A stretch of DNA of 64,000 nucleotides from positions 62,001 to 126,000 of the forward strand of contig NZ_JAUEDK010000001.1 of NCBI RefSeq assembly GCF_030385785.1. The letters are read 5' to 3'. This document shows, piece by piece, positions 48,122-58,269 of the stretch. How positions within the stretch are numbered: the first letter of the stretch is position 1; each line of letters opens with the position of its first letter. The notes beneath the pieces are model-generated. The model did not search any database, was not told the DNA's origin, and saw only the letters and a list, made by a program, of their open reading frames with translations. A program made the translations under genes and the position numbers. The DNA comes from Crenobacter oryzisoli (lineage in GTDB: Bacteria; Pseudomonadota; Gammaproteobacteria; Burkholderiales; Chromobacteriaceae).

Positions 48122-50607
48122 TGGCCTGGCAACGACTGGTATTCGCCTGGCGCTTCGCTCGCCGCGAGCTGGTTGCCGGCGAGCTGACCGTGCTTGCGCT
48201 GGCGCTGGTGGTCGCGGTGGTAGCAATGGCGAGCGTGGCGTTCTTCTCCGACCGGATCGAACGCTCGCTGACGCTGCAGGCGAGCCAGCTGCTGGCCGCC
48301 GACCTGGTGTACAGCGGCGGGGTGCCCGCCGACTCGGGTGTGCGCCAGCAGGCGGCTCGCTTGCAGCTGGCGACGGCCGACAGCGCCACCTTCCCGTCGA
48401 TGGTGTCCGCAGGCGGGCAGGCGCAGCTGGCGACGTTCAAGGCGGTGTCGAACGGTTACCCCCTGCGCGGCTCGGTGACGATACGCCGTGCCGACGGCTC
48501 GCTCGTCAGCGGGCGGTTGCACCCGGCTCCGGGCGAGGCATGGGCCGATACGCGGCTGATCGGCCGGCTGAAGCTCAAGCTCGGCGACACGGTGCAGGCC
48601 GGTACACAGAGGCTGACCCTCGCCGGCGAGATCGTGCGTGAGCCGGACGCCACGCTCGACCTGTACAACTTCGTGCCGCGTCTGATGTTCAATCTCGCCG
48701 AACTGCCGGCCACTGGCCTGGTGCAGGAGGGCAGCCGGATCCGATGGCGGCTGATGCTGGCGGGCGAGCCGGACCGCGTCGGGGAGATGCGCGGCTGGCT
48801 TGCGCCGCGCCTGACCCGTGGCACCCGGCTGGAAAATGTCGAGGATGCGCGTCCCGAGATCAAGAGCGCGCTGGAGCGGGCGCGACGCTTCCTCGGCCTG
48901 ACGGCGATGCTGACAGTGGCGCTGGCCGCTGCCGCGGTGGCGCTGGCTGTGCGCCGCTATCTCGCGCGCCACTGGCAGCCTGTGGCGGTGCTGCGCAGCC
49001 TGGGGCTGACCGCCGGCGAGGTGTGGTGGCTGTTCGCTGCGATCTTTCTGTTGATCGGGCTGGTAGCCGGGGTGATCGGCACGGTGGCCGGCTACGCGGT
49101 GCAGCAGTTGCTGATGAAGCTGGTCAGTGGCCTGATCGGCGGCAACCTGCCAGCGCCAGGCTGGTACGCGTGGGTGATGGGGCCAGGCTCGGCGCTGGTG
49201 TTGCTGGCTGGACTGGCGCTTCCGCCGCTTGCGGCGATCCGCAAAGTGCCGGCGCTGGCGGTGCTGCGCGTCGAGCTGCCGCCGACCCGGCAGGGCGTCG
49301 CCGTTCCGCTGATGGCGGTGGCGGCGTTGCTCGGCCTGACCGCCTGGCAGGTCGGCGATGCCCGGCTCGCCGCGGTCTGGCTCGGCGTCCTGGCTGCGTT
49401 CCTGGCGTCGGTCGGGATGATCGCCGGCGCCGTGGTGTGGGGCGCACGGCAACTACCCGCCGGGGGGCGCGTTGGCTGGCGCCACGGTGTGGCAAGCCTG
49501 GCGCGCCGGCCCTGGCTGGCGATGATCCAGATCGTGGCGCTGTCGGTCGGACTGATGGCGCTGTTGACGCTGACCGTGGTGCGCGCCGACCTGATCGGTG
49601 CCTGGCAGCATAGCGTCCCTCCCGACGCGCCGAACCGCTTCGTGATCAATATCCAGCCGCCGCAGCGCGATGGTGTGATCGACCAGTTGGCGCAGGCCGG
49701 GCTGACGTCGCCGGTGCTCTCGCCGATGGTGCGGGCGCGGCTGACCGAGATCAATGGCAATACGGTGCGGCCTAGCCGCTACGAGTCGGAGCAGGCCAGA
49801 AGGTTGGCCGAGCGCGAGTTCAACTTGTCGTGGAGCGATGTGCTGCCGGGGGGCAATCGTCTGAGCAGCGGCGCCTGGTGGCCGGCCAAGCGTGCCAAGC
49901 CGCAGTTCTCGGTCGAGAAGGGGCTGGCGAAGACGCTCGGTATCAAGCTCGGCGACGTGCTGACCTTCGACATCGGCGGTATCCCGTACGAGGCGCGGGT
50001 GACCAGTCTGCGCGAGGTGGACTGGGACAGTTTTCGGGTGAACTTCTTCGTGATCGCACCGAGCAGCTGGCTCGCTGATCAGCCAGCGAGCTACATCACC
50101 AGCTTCCATCTGCCACCAGACAACGAAGACGCTGTCAACGCGCTGGTGCAACGCTTTCCCAACCTGACAGTGATCGATGTGACCGCGATCATCGACGAGG
50201 TGCGCGCGGTAGTCGATAGGTTGGCGCGCGCGGTCGAGGCGATGTTTGCGCTGGCCTTGGCGGCGGGCCTGTTGGTGCTGTGGGCGGCGCTGTCGGCGAC
50301 CCGAGACGAGCGGCTATTCGACGCTGGCTTGATGCGCGCATTAGGCGCCTCGCGCCAGCAGGTGCGCGGGGTGGTCCTGTCGGAGCTCGCTTGGCTCGGC
50401 GCACTCGCTGGGCTCATGGCCGGCAGCGGCGCGATGGCGCTCGGTGCCGTCGCGGCGACCCAATTGTTCAATCTGCCGATGGTGGTCAATCCGTGGCTGC
50501 CGCTGATGGGCATGGGTGCCGGCTTGCTGGTGGTGACACTGTCTGGCTGGCCGCTGGTGAGGATGGTGGTGAAGACGCCTCCGTCGACGGTATTGCGTGC
50601 GGGTTAA
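48118..50607 (+). CDS. ybbP: FtsX-like ABC permease, YbbP type
   Basis: An 829-residue membrane protein with duplicated FtsX/MacB permease domains: one N-terminal helix, a periplasmic domain, helices about 265-420, helices near 470, a second periplasmic domain, and three C-terminal helices. Its partner ATPase is just upstream, with tesA divergent. Relatives are proposed to extract lipids or envelope molecules. The stop codon TAA (50605-50607) is one copy of the TNA target duplication of a 141-bp element. Codons at 49800-49811 include an exact AAGGTTGGCCGA word. Confidence 0.92.
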   Translation: MMAWQRLVFAWRFARRELVAGELTVLALALVVAVVAMASVAFFSDRIERSLTLQASQLLAADLVYSGGVPADSGVRQQAARLQLATADSATFPSMVSAGGQAQLATFKAVSNGYPLRGSVTIRRADGSLVSGRLHPAPGEAWADTRLIGRLKLKLGDTVQAGTQRLTLAGEIVREPDATLDLYNFVPRLMFNLAELPATGLVQEGSRIRWRLMLAGEPDRVGEMRGWLAPRLTRGTRLENVEDARPEIKSALERARRFLGLTAMLTVALAAAAVALAVRRYLARHWQPVAVLRSLGLTAGEVWWLFAAIFLLIGLVAGVIGTVAGYAVQQLLMKLVSGLIGGNLPAPGWYAWVMGPGSALVLLAGLALPPLAAIRKVPALAVLRVELPPTRQGVAVPLMAVAALLGLTAWQVGDARLAAVWLGVLAAFLASVGMIAGAVVWGARQLPAGGRVGWRHGVASLARRPWLAMIQIVALSVGLMALLTLTVVRADLIGAWQHSVPPDAPNRFVINIQPPQRDGVIDQLAQAGLTSPVLSPMVRARLTEINGNTVRPSRYESEQARRLAEREFNLSWSDVLPGGNRLSSGAWWPAKRAKPQFSVEKGLAKTLGIKLGDVLTFDIGGIPYEARVTSLREVDWDSFRVNFFVIAPSSWLADQPASYITSFHLPPDNEDAVNALVQRFPNLTVIDVTAIIDEVRAVVDRLARAVEAMFALALAAGLLVLWAALSATRDERLFDAGLMRALGASRQQVRGVVLSELAWLGALAGLMAGSGAMALGAVAATQLFNLPMVVNPWLPLMGMGAGLLVVTLSGWPLVRMVVKTPPSTVLRAG
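49800..49811 (+). repeat. Copy of the 12-mer AAGGTTGGCCGA inside ybbP
   Basis: Exact copy within the ybbP coding region, encoding part of ARRLAERE. It is the only intragenic exact copy in the window. Confidence 0.8.
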
Positions 50608-50748
50608 GAACCTGTTTACGATCTGCTGCACTCGGGTGATCCTGCGTTGAAATGCCGCTCAAAATGCTCATGTACTCCATGTACATTCCGCTTTTTCCCG
50701 TCATTTCGCCTTGGCTGACCCTTCGTTCGCGAGATCGTAAACAGGTTC
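50608..50748 (+). mobile_element. MITE-like element, family A copy 2, seated on a stop codon
   Basis: 141 bp with perfect 17-bp terminal inverted repeats (GAACCTGTTTACGATCT). Flanked by TAA on both sides (50605-50607 and 50749-50751). The left TAA is the ybbP stop. Internal blocks GAAATG and CATTTC also pair, so the element folds into one long hairpin. No open frame. Confidence 0.92.
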
Positions 50749-50876
50749 TAAGAGCTGCCTGACGGGTTTGTCGTGTTGTCCAGCGGCAGGGTTGTGCCGC
50801 GATGGTGTCGGCCGCACATACTGACTTTCGGCGGCAGTGGCCTTTTAATCGTCAAGCCGGGCCTAAGGAGAGTGTG

Positions 50877-51470
50877 ATGGATGCGATGGTGTTGGCGGCG
50901 ATGGCCAAGTGGCCGAACGTGCCTGCGGTGTATGGCTGGCTGCGCCTCGACGCGCGCGGCCAGTGGTGGCTGGACGGTACGCGGGTCGAGCACGCCGGCC
51001 TGCTCGATTTCCTGCAGCGCAACTACGCGCGCGATGGGCTGGGCCGCTACTACGTACAGAATGGCCCGCAAAAGGTCTATGTCGAGCTCGACGCCGCACC
51101 GTTCGTGGCGCGCCATGCGCCGGTCGGCTGGTCGCTGACGCCGCCGTGCGAAGAGGCGGTGCCGCGTGCCGCTTTCCTGAGCGACGACGGCGATCTGTAC
51201 CTGGAGATGGCAGGCGAGCTGGCGCGGCTCGATGACCGGGACTGGGCAACGTTGGCCGAATGTCTGGTCGACGAGCAGGGCCGGCCGGCCGGCGAGGCCG
51301 CGCTGGCGGACTTCCAGGCCGGGCGGGGGGCGCTGGCGCTGCAACTGCCAGAAGGCGATCTGGCACTGGAACGGACCGAACTGGAAGCCTTGATCGCGCG
51401 TTATGGCATCGACTGTACACCGCAGCCCCCGGATGGTGCCTGCGTGCCGACGCCGGGCGCCGGCTGCTGA
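50877..51470 (+). CDS. Conserved betaproteobacterial protein of unknown function (DUF2946-like; assignment uncertain)
   Basis: A 197-residue soluble protein starting AMVLAAMAKWPNVPAVYGWL, with the conserved middle NYARDGLGRYYVQNGPQKVYVELDAAPFV. This pattern recurs in hypothetical proteins of betaproteobacteria; I recall the label DUF2946 but am not certain of it. No signal peptide or membrane segment. AAGGAG lies six bases before the ATG at 50877. It sits upstream of mltG, separated by 96 bp, and downstream of the family A element. Confidence 0.75.
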   Translation: MDAMVLAAMAKWPNVPAVYGWLRLDARGQWWLDGTRVEHAGLLDFLQRNYARDGLGRYYVQNGPQKVYVELDAAPFVARHAPVGWSLTPPCEEAVPRAAFLSDDGDLYLEMAGELARLDDRDWATLAECLVDEQGRPAGEAALADFQAGRGALALQLPEGDLALERTELEALIARYGIDCTPQPPDGACVPTPGAGC

Positions 51471-51566
51471 ACGGCCGCCGGCTTCGCGATGGGCGAAGCG
51501 CAAGGTATCATGCCGGCTTTGCCAAGCGTCGGCCCAAGGCCGTGGCGTCCTTGAGTTCTGAATTGC

Positions 51567-52559
51567 ATGCTTAAACTTTTTGTCCGTCTGATCGCCGTGC
51601 TCTTGGCTGCCGCCGCCTTGTGGCTGGCCTGGGTGGTGGCGGTACCGGTGCCGTTGCCGCAGTCGCCGTACAACGTGATCGTGGGGCCGAACCGCACGCT
51701 GCGCCAGGTTGCGTACATGCTGGAAAAGGACGGCCTGATCCGCAACCGTTGGGTGATGATCGCGCTGGCGCGGGTCGGCGGTACCGATCGCAAGATCAAG
51801 GCTGGCCTCTACGAGATCAGCTCGCCGGTGGCGATGTGGCAGCTGCTCAAGCGCTTCGCCGAGGGCAATCCGGACCAGGCCAGCGTGACGGTGCTCGAGG
51901 GGTGGAGCTTCCGCCAGTTCCGTGCCGTGATCGACCGCGAGCCGGACCTGAAGCATGACACCCGTGGCCTGACCGAGGAGGCATTGCTTGTCTCGATCGG
52001 CGCGCCAGAACCGCGCGCTGAAGGGCTGTTTTTCCCCAGCACCTATTTCTTCGTGCCCGGTTCGAGCGACCTCGACCTGTACCGGCGTGCCTACCGCACC
52101 ATGCAGCAGCAGCTGGGTAGCGCCTGGGCGCAGCGAAGCGTCAACCTGCCGTACCGCAGTCCCTACGAGCTATTGACAATGGCGAGCCTGGTCGAGAAGG
52201 AGACCTCGCACGAAGCAGACCGGCCGAGCGTCGCCGCGGTGTTCGCCAACCGCCTGAACATCGGCATGCGTCTGCAGACTGACCCGTCGGTGATCTACGG
52301 CATGGGCGCCGCCTATCACGGCAACATCAGCCGCGCCGATCTGCGCCGCGACACCCCGTACAACACCTATACCCGCAGCGGCCTGACGCCGACACCGATC
52401 GCGCTGCCGGGCCGCGCCGCGCTGGAAGCAGCCGCCCATCCGGCCGATACCCGCGCGCTGTACTTTGTCGCGCGCGGTGACGGCTCCTCCCAGTTCTCGG
52501 AGACGCTCGACGAGCACAACGCGGCGGTACGCAAATACATTCTGAAGAAAGGCGGCTGA
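51567..52559 (+). CDS. mltG: Endolytic murein transglycosylase MltG
   Basis: A 330-residue YceG-family protein: an N-terminal membrane anchor (about 5-27), a LysM-like region (LRQVAYMLEKDGLI) and the YceG fold with the catalytic glutamate in MASLVEKET, GLFFPSTY and LQTDPSVIYG. It cleaves nascent glycan strands and sets their length. It is followed after one base by tmk, giving mltG-tmk-holB, a widespread cluster. Confidence 0.96.
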   Translation: MLKLFVRLIAVLLAAAALWLAWVVAVPVPLPQSPYNVIVGPNRTLRQVAYMLEKDGLIRNRWVMIALARVGGTDRKIKAGLYEISSPVAMWQLLKRFAEGNPDQASVTVLEGWSFRQFRAVIDREPDLKHDTRGLTEEALLVSIGAPEPRAEGLFFPSTYFFVPGSSDLDLYRRAYRTMQQQLGSAWAQRSVNLPYRSPYELLTMASLVEKETSHEADRPSVAAVFANRLNIGMRLQTDPSVIYGMGAAYHGNISRADLRRDTPYNTYTRSGLTPTPIALPGRAALEAAAHPADTRALYFVARGDGSSQFSETLDEHNAAVRKYILKKGG

Positions 52560-52560
52560 G

Positions 52561-53187
52561 ATGGCCCGTGGACGTTTCATCACGCTGGAAGGGCTGGACG
52601 GCGCCGGCAAGAGCACACACCTTGCGTTCATCCGCGACTGGCTGGCCGAACGGCGCATCGAGACCGTGTTCACCCGTGAGCCGGGCGGCACGCCGCTGGG
52701 CGAGAAACTGCGCGAGCTGCTGCTCGACGTCGATACCGAGGCGACGCTCGACACCGAGACGCTGTTGATGTTCGCGGGGCGGATGGAGCATATCGCCCGG
52801 GTGATCGAGCCGGCGCTGGCCGCTGGCCGCTGGCTGGTGTCCGACCGCTTCACCGACGCGACCTTCGCCTACCAGGGCGGAGGACGCGGCGTGGCGGCCG
52901 AGCGCATCCGTGTGCTCGAAGACTGGGTGCAGCAGGGGCTGCAGCCGGACCTGACCTTGCTGCTCGACGTACCCCTCTCGGTATCACAGGCGCGCATGGC
53001 TGCCAGCCGCACCCTCGACCGCTTCGAGCAGGAGGCGGCCGACTTTCACGAGCGGGTGCGCGCGGCCTACCTCGCACGTGCCGCCGCCGAGCCGGCGCGC
53101 TTCGCGGTGATCGACGCCAGCCGCGACATCGCCTCTATCCAGCGCGACATCGCCACCCATCTGGCCGCGCTGAAGGAGCGTGCATGA
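52561..53187 (+). CDS. tmk: Thymidylate kinase
   Basis: A 208-residue P-loop kinase: GLDGAGKST at about 9-17, the DRF-type motif in VSDRFTDATFAYQGGGRG, and the lid region following VPLSVSQARM. It phosphorylates dTMP to dTDP. The stop overlaps the holB start (ATGA). Confidence 0.97.
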   Translation: MARGRFITLEGLDGAGKSTHLAFIRDWLAERRIETVFTREPGGTPLGEKLRELLLDVDTEATLDTETLLMFAGRMEHIARVIEPALAAGRWLVSDRFTDATFAYQGGGRGVAAERIRVLEDWVQQGLQPDLTLLLDVPLSVSQARMAASRTLDRFEQEAADFHERVRAAYLARAAAEPARFAVIDASRDIASIQRDIATHLAALKERA

Positions 53188-54182
53188 GCCGGCTGCCCTG
53201 GCAGGCCGACGCCTGGCAGCAGATCCGCCGCGAGTTTGGCCAGCTACCGAATGCCTGGCTGTTTACCGGCCCGGCCGGCATCGGCAAGCGTGCCTTCGCC
53301 GAGTCGGTGGCACGCGCACTGTTGTGCGAGTCGCCGACGTCCGAGCAGGATGCCTGCGGCCATTGCCAGGCTTGCCATTGGCTCGACGCAGGCAGCCACC
53401 CGGACTTCCGACTCTTGAGCCCGGACGGCGAGGAGGAGGGCGAGGCCAAGGGGCCCACCCGCAAGCTGCCGCAGATCAAGGTCGAGGCGGTGCGCGAAGT
53501 GATCGACTTCGCCCACCTGACCGCCCACCGCGGCGGCCGCCGCGTGGTGCTGGTCGACCCGGCCGAAGCGATGAACCTGCAGGCGGCCAATGCGCTGTTG
53601 AAGATCCTCGAGGAGCCACCGGCCAATGTGCTGTTCCTGCTGGTGAGCCACGCGCACGCGCGGCTGTTGCCGACCATCAAGAGCCGCTGCCGGCAGTTTC
53701 CGCTCACCGCCCCGGATCGCGACACCGCGCTCGCCTGGCTGGACGAGCAGGGCGTTGCCAATGCCGAGGCCGAGCTGGCGCTGCATGGCGGTAGCCCGCT
53801 GTTCGAGCACGACCCGGCCGAAGCGGCATTGCGCCGCGACTTCGTTGCCGCCCTTGCCACGCCGAGTCTGGCTGCGGCGTTGTCGATCGCCGAGCAGGTC
53901 GATAAGCAAAAGCAGCCGCTAGCGCTGCCGTTGTCCTGGCTGGCCAAGTGGCTGAGCGATCTGGCTGGTTTGAGACTCGCCGGTCATATCCGCTATTATC
54001 CGGATCAGCAGGCGGTGCTGTCGGGCCTGGCCGAGCGGGTTGATCCCGCAGCGCTCTTGGCCTGTTACGACCGGGTGCTGGCACTGATCCCATTCGGTCA
54101 CCACACGCTGAACGTGCGCCTGCAACTCGAGGCGCTGCTGATGGACTATCTCAAGCTGTTTGCCGCGCGCCGCGCCGGCTGA
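53184..54182 (+). CDS. holB: DNA polymerase III delta-prime subunit
   Basis: A 332-residue clamp-loader subunit with a P-loop-like GPAGIGKR, a zinc module CGHCQACHWL, the SRC-type motif in TIKSRC, and VDPAEAMNLQAANALLKILEEPP. It forms part of the gamma complex that loads the beta clamp. It is downstream of tmk with a 4-bp overlap. The PilZ gene often found next is absent here. Confidence 0.95.
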   Translation: MSRLPWQADAWQQIRREFGQLPNAWLFTGPAGIGKRAFAESVARALLCESPTSEQDACGHCQACHWLDAGSHPDFRLLSPDGEEEGEAKGPTRKLPQIKVEAVREVIDFAHLTAHRGGRRVVLVDPAEAMNLQAANALLKILEEPPANVLFLLVSHAHARLLPTIKSRCRQFPLTAPDRDTALAWLDEQGVANAEAELALHGGSPLFEHDPAEAALRRDFVAALATPSLAAALSIAEQVDKQKQPLALPLSWLAKWLSDLAGLRLAGHIRYYPDQQAVLSGLAERVDPAALLACYDRVLALIPFGHHTLNVRLQLEALLMDYLKLFAARRAG

Positions 54183-54425
54183 ACGGGAGCAATGCCGACG
54201 CGGCGTGAACTGCGGCTCGGCCACGATGTCTTCCTATTGCTGATCCAAGGAGCGTACCGGCGATAACCGTGTGTAGGGCGCCGGGTTCCTATTCAGCGAG
54301 TCGGCCGGGCGCCGCGCCGCATCGAAGGCCGGTATGGCAGTTTGTTGACCGCCAGCCGGCACACCTTTTAACTTCATTATTTGCCGGTGTCTGGCTAACG
54401 TGGCGGACGCCGGTGGCTGCCTGAC

Positions 54426-55205
54426 ATGCTTGTTGATTCGCACTGCCATCTGAATTTTCCCGACCTTGCCGCCCGGCTGCCCGAGGTGCTGGCGCGCATG
54501 GAGGAGAACTGCGTCGAGCTCGCGCTGGTGATTGGTGTCACCCGTTCCGACTATCCGTCGGTGCTGGCGCTGGCCGAGGCGCATCCGCATCTCTACGCTA
54601 CCGTCGGCATCCACCCGGACGACAAGGACGCCGCCGAGTTTAGCGAGGATGAGCTGATCGAGCACGCCGCGCACCCGAAGGTGGTCGGCATCGGCGAAAC
54701 CGGTCTCGACTACCACTGGTGCAAGGGTGATTTGGCTTGGCAGCATGAGCGCTTTCGCGTGCATATCCGCGCCGCGCGCCGCACCGGCCTGCCGCTGATC
54801 ATCCACACCCGCGAGTCGGCCGCCGACACGCTGCGCATCATGAAGGAGAGCGGCGCCGAACGCGGCGTGATGCACTGCTTCACTGAGAACCGTGAGGTGG
54901 CCAAGGCCGCGCTCGACCTGGGCTTCTACATCTCGTTTTCCGGCATCGTCACCTTCAAGAGTGCGCAGGAGTTGAAGGAGGTCGCCAAGATGGTGCCGCT
55001 CGACCGCATCCTAGTTGAGACCGATTCGCCGTATCTCGCGCCGGTGCCGTTTCGCGGCAAGCAGAACGAGCCGGGCTTTGTGCGCCACGTCGCCGAACAC
55101 GTCGCCGAGCTGCGCGGCATGCCGTTCGAAGCGCTGGCCGAAGCGACCACCGACAATTTCTATACCCTGTTCAGCAAGGTGCCGCGTCTGCTCGGCCAGC
55201 CTTGA
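54426..55205 (+). CDS. TatD-family metal-dependent hydrolase
   Basis: A 259-residue TIM-barrel nuclease with metal ligands HCH in LVDSHCHLNF, E in GIGETGLDYHW, histidines in LIIHTRESAADT and GVMHCF, and D in LVETDSPYLAP. The TatD/YcfH group has 3'-5' exonuclease or D-aminoacyl-tRNA-related activities, with DNA repair roles. The ATG at 54426 lies 243 bp after holB. The intervening sequence contains no called gene. Confidence 0.93.
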   Translation: MLVDSHCHLNFPDLAARLPEVLARMEENCVELALVIGVTRSDYPSVLALAEAHPHLYATVGIHPDDKDAAEFSEDELIEHAAHPKVVGIGETGLDYHWCKGDLAWQHERFRVHIRAARRTGLPLIIHTRESAADTLRIMKESGAERGVMHCFTENREVAKAALDLGFYISFSGIVTFKSAQELKEVAKMVPLDRILVETDSPYLAPVPFRGKQNEPGFVRHVAEHVAELRGMPFEALAEATTDNFYTLFSKVPRLLGQP

Positions 55206-55216
55206 GGTATTTGCCA

Positions 55217-55999
55217 GTGACCCAAACCGTCGACCTGACCATACTCGGCTGCGGCTCCAGCTCCGGCACGCCGGCCATCGGCTGCAGCTGCCCGACCTGC
55301 ACCTCGCCCGACCCGAAAAACCGCCGCACCCGCTGCTCGGCCTACCTGAAGGTGAATGGTCTGGGAGTGCTGATCGATACCGGGCCGGACCTGCGACAGC
55401 AGGCGCTGCGCGAAGGCATCACCCAGGTCGACATGGTGCTCTACACGCACCCGCACGCCGACCACCTGAACGGCATCGACGATCTCAGAGCGTTCTGCTA
55501 TGTCAAGAAGGGGGCAGTCCATCTGTTCGGCAACGAGTTCACGATGAACAACATCACCGAACGGTTTGGTTACACGCTGTCGGCACCCACGCCGCAGTGG
55601 GACATGCCGGTGCTGTTGGCCAAAGCGGTGAGCGGGCCGTTTGAGTTCGGCGACGTCACGTTCACGCCGATCCCGCTCGAGCATGGCAGCTGGCCGTGCG
55701 CCGGCTGGCGCGTCGGCAACGTGGCCTGGCTGACCGATTTGTCAGCGATCCCGGAGACGAGCCTCGCTCTACTGGATGGCTTGGAAGTGCTGTTCCTCGA
55801 TTGCCTGCGCAACATGCCGTACAAGTCGCACCTGGGCGTCGAGCAGTCGTTCGAGTGGGCTGAGCGGATCGGCGCGAAGCGCACAGTGCTGATCCACATG
55901 ACGCACGGTCTGGAGTACCACGAGCTCTCCAGCCGCTGCCCGACCGGCATCGAGGTCGGCTATGACGGGCTGAGCGTTAGCGTGTCGCTGCCGACCTGA
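55217..55999 (+). CDS. PhnP-like MBL-fold hydrolase
   Basis: A 260-residue metallo-beta-lactamase-fold protein: N-terminal GCGSSSGTPAIGC-CPTC with cysteines resembling the PhnP zinc site, the metal motif HPHADHLNGID, and GSWPCAGWRVGNVAWLTDLS. Relatives are phosphodiesterases acting on cyclic phosphates. The GTG at 55217 with GAGG about ten bases before it is preferred; a TTG at 55202 overlapping the tatD stop is possible. It is probably cotranscribed with tatD. Confidence 0.88.
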   Translation: MTQTVDLTILGCGSSSGTPAIGCSCPTCTSPDPKNRRTRCSAYLKVNGLGVLIDTGPDLRQQALREGITQVDMVLYTHPHADHLNGIDDLRAFCYVKKGAVHLFGNEFTMNNITERFGYTLSAPTPQWDMPVLLAKAVSGPFEFGDVTFTPIPLEHGSWPCAGWRVGNVAWLTDLSAIPETSLALLDGLEVLFLDCLRNMPYKSHLGVEQSFEWAERIGAKRTVLIHMTHGLEYHELSSRCPTGIEVGYDGLSVSVSLPT

Positions 56000-56037
56000 T
56001 CCTTGGCGGCGTCTGTCGCGGGGGAGAGGAAAAGCGG

Positions 56038-56802
56038 ATGCAAACATTCTACGATCGTTTGGATCGCTTGCAGCACTGCCGCTACCAGCTGTTGTTCGTC
56101 TTGTTGCTGCTAGCCTTGGTGCAGTCGCCGCTGGTCCGTCTGCTGGGGATGGACAGTATCGAGGCGCGCATCGCTGGTGTCTTCTTAGTGTTGGTGCTGT
56201 TGGTCGTGGTCATCGGCGAACTGAGTGTTCGGAGAGGGCACCACTTCTGGGTGGGCGGCAGCGTGGCTGGCCTGCTCTGGCTCGGCATCTGGCTCGGCGG
56301 TTACCACCGGGTGATCGAGATTGGCTACCTGTTGTGGGGGACGCTGTCCTGGTGGGCGGTGGTGCGGATCTTGCCGTCGGTGTGGCAGTCTGGCCGGGTT
56401 GACCGTGAGCGTATCTTCGCTGCGCTGAGCGTCTACCTGTTGTTCGGCATCGGTTGTGGTGCATTCTATTTCGCGCTCGACAAGTTAGACCCCAGCTCCC
56501 TGCTCATCAGTGCCGGCCAGGGTCCGCAATCGGTCGACTTCTTCTCCGCCCAGTATTTCAGCTTCGTCAGCCTGACCACGATGGGCTTTGGCGACATCGT
56601 CGCCACCTCCCGGTCGGCGCGAGGTCTCGTGATGTTCGAGGCGGTATCAGGGCAGATGTATCTGGCGGTGCTGGTGGCGCGGCTGGTGGGGCTCTTCGGC
56701 AGCGAGATAGTGGCACGCCAGGAGAGGCGCGGCCCCGTACTGAAGCTTCGCGACCGACGCAGGCGTCTTCTGCCGCACAAGGACGGGGGCTCGGCGCCAT
56801 AA
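56038..56802 (+). CDS. Two-pore-helix potassium channel family protein
   Basis: A 254-residue membrane protein with about five or six helices. The C-terminal pore carries the K+ selectivity filter TTMGFGD, followed by a final helix and an Arg-rich cytosolic tail. The filter has GFG instead of GYG, common in bacterial Ion_trans_2 channels. No RCK domain is present. It is convergent with trpS. Confidence 0.88.
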   Translation: MQTFYDRLDRLQHCRYQLLFVLLLLALVQSPLVRLLGMDSIEARIAGVFLVLVLLVVVIGELSVRRGHHFWVGGSVAGLLWLGIWLGGYHRVIEIGYLLWGTLSWWAVVRILPSVWQSGRVDRERIFAALSVYLLFGIGCGAFYFALDKLDPSSLLISAGQGPQSVDFFSAQYFSFVSLTTMGFGDIVATSRSARGLVMFEAVSGQMYLAVLVARLVGLFGSEIVARQERRGPVLKLRDRRRRLLPHKDGGSAP

Positions 56803-56829
56803 ACAAGCCCGCCGGGCGGCGGGCTGTTT
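56803..56829. terminator. Hairpin between the K+ channel gene and trpS
   Basis: AGCCCGCC-GGGC-GGCGGGCT stem. Only short T-tracts follow (TTGTTTAT on the reverse strand), so it is more likely to serve trpS. Confidence 0.6.
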
Positions 56830-56853
56830 GAGCGTTGGCCGTTTTTTGGTGGC

Positions 56854-58045
<1,192 letters not shown>

Positions 58046-58052
58046 GCGATTC

Positions 58053-58082
58053 AGTCTGCGCCCGAGTCGGGGCATCGGTCAA
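58053..58082 (-). promoter_or_regulatory. Possible sigma-70 promoter of the trpS leader
   Basis: Reverse-strand TTGACC (58082-58077), 18-bp spacer, CAGACT (58058-58053). The -10 box is weak. It predicts a start point close to the leader-peptide ATG. Confidence 0.4.
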
Positions 58083-58128
58083 GCCGGCTTCGCCAACAAT
58101 AGCGGGCAGTGCTCGTCGGCGATGCTCA

Positions 58129-58269
58129 GAATCTGTTTACGATCTCGCGAACGAAGGGTCAGACAAGGCGAAATGAGGCGAAAAAGCGGAGTGGACTGGG
58201 AGTCCATGAGCATTTTGAGCCTCATTTCAACGCAGGATCACCCGAGTGCAGCAGATCGTAAGCTGGTTC
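58129..58269 (-). mobile_element. MITE-like element, family A copy 3, seated on a stop codon
   Basis: 141 bp, inverted relative to copies 1 and 2. Flanked by TCA on both sides (58126-58128 and 58270-58272). The right TCA is the TGA stop of ppsR on the reverse strand. Internal GAAATGAGGC pairs with GCCTCATTTC, and GGACT with AGTCC at the hairpin tip. No open frame. Confidence 0.92.
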
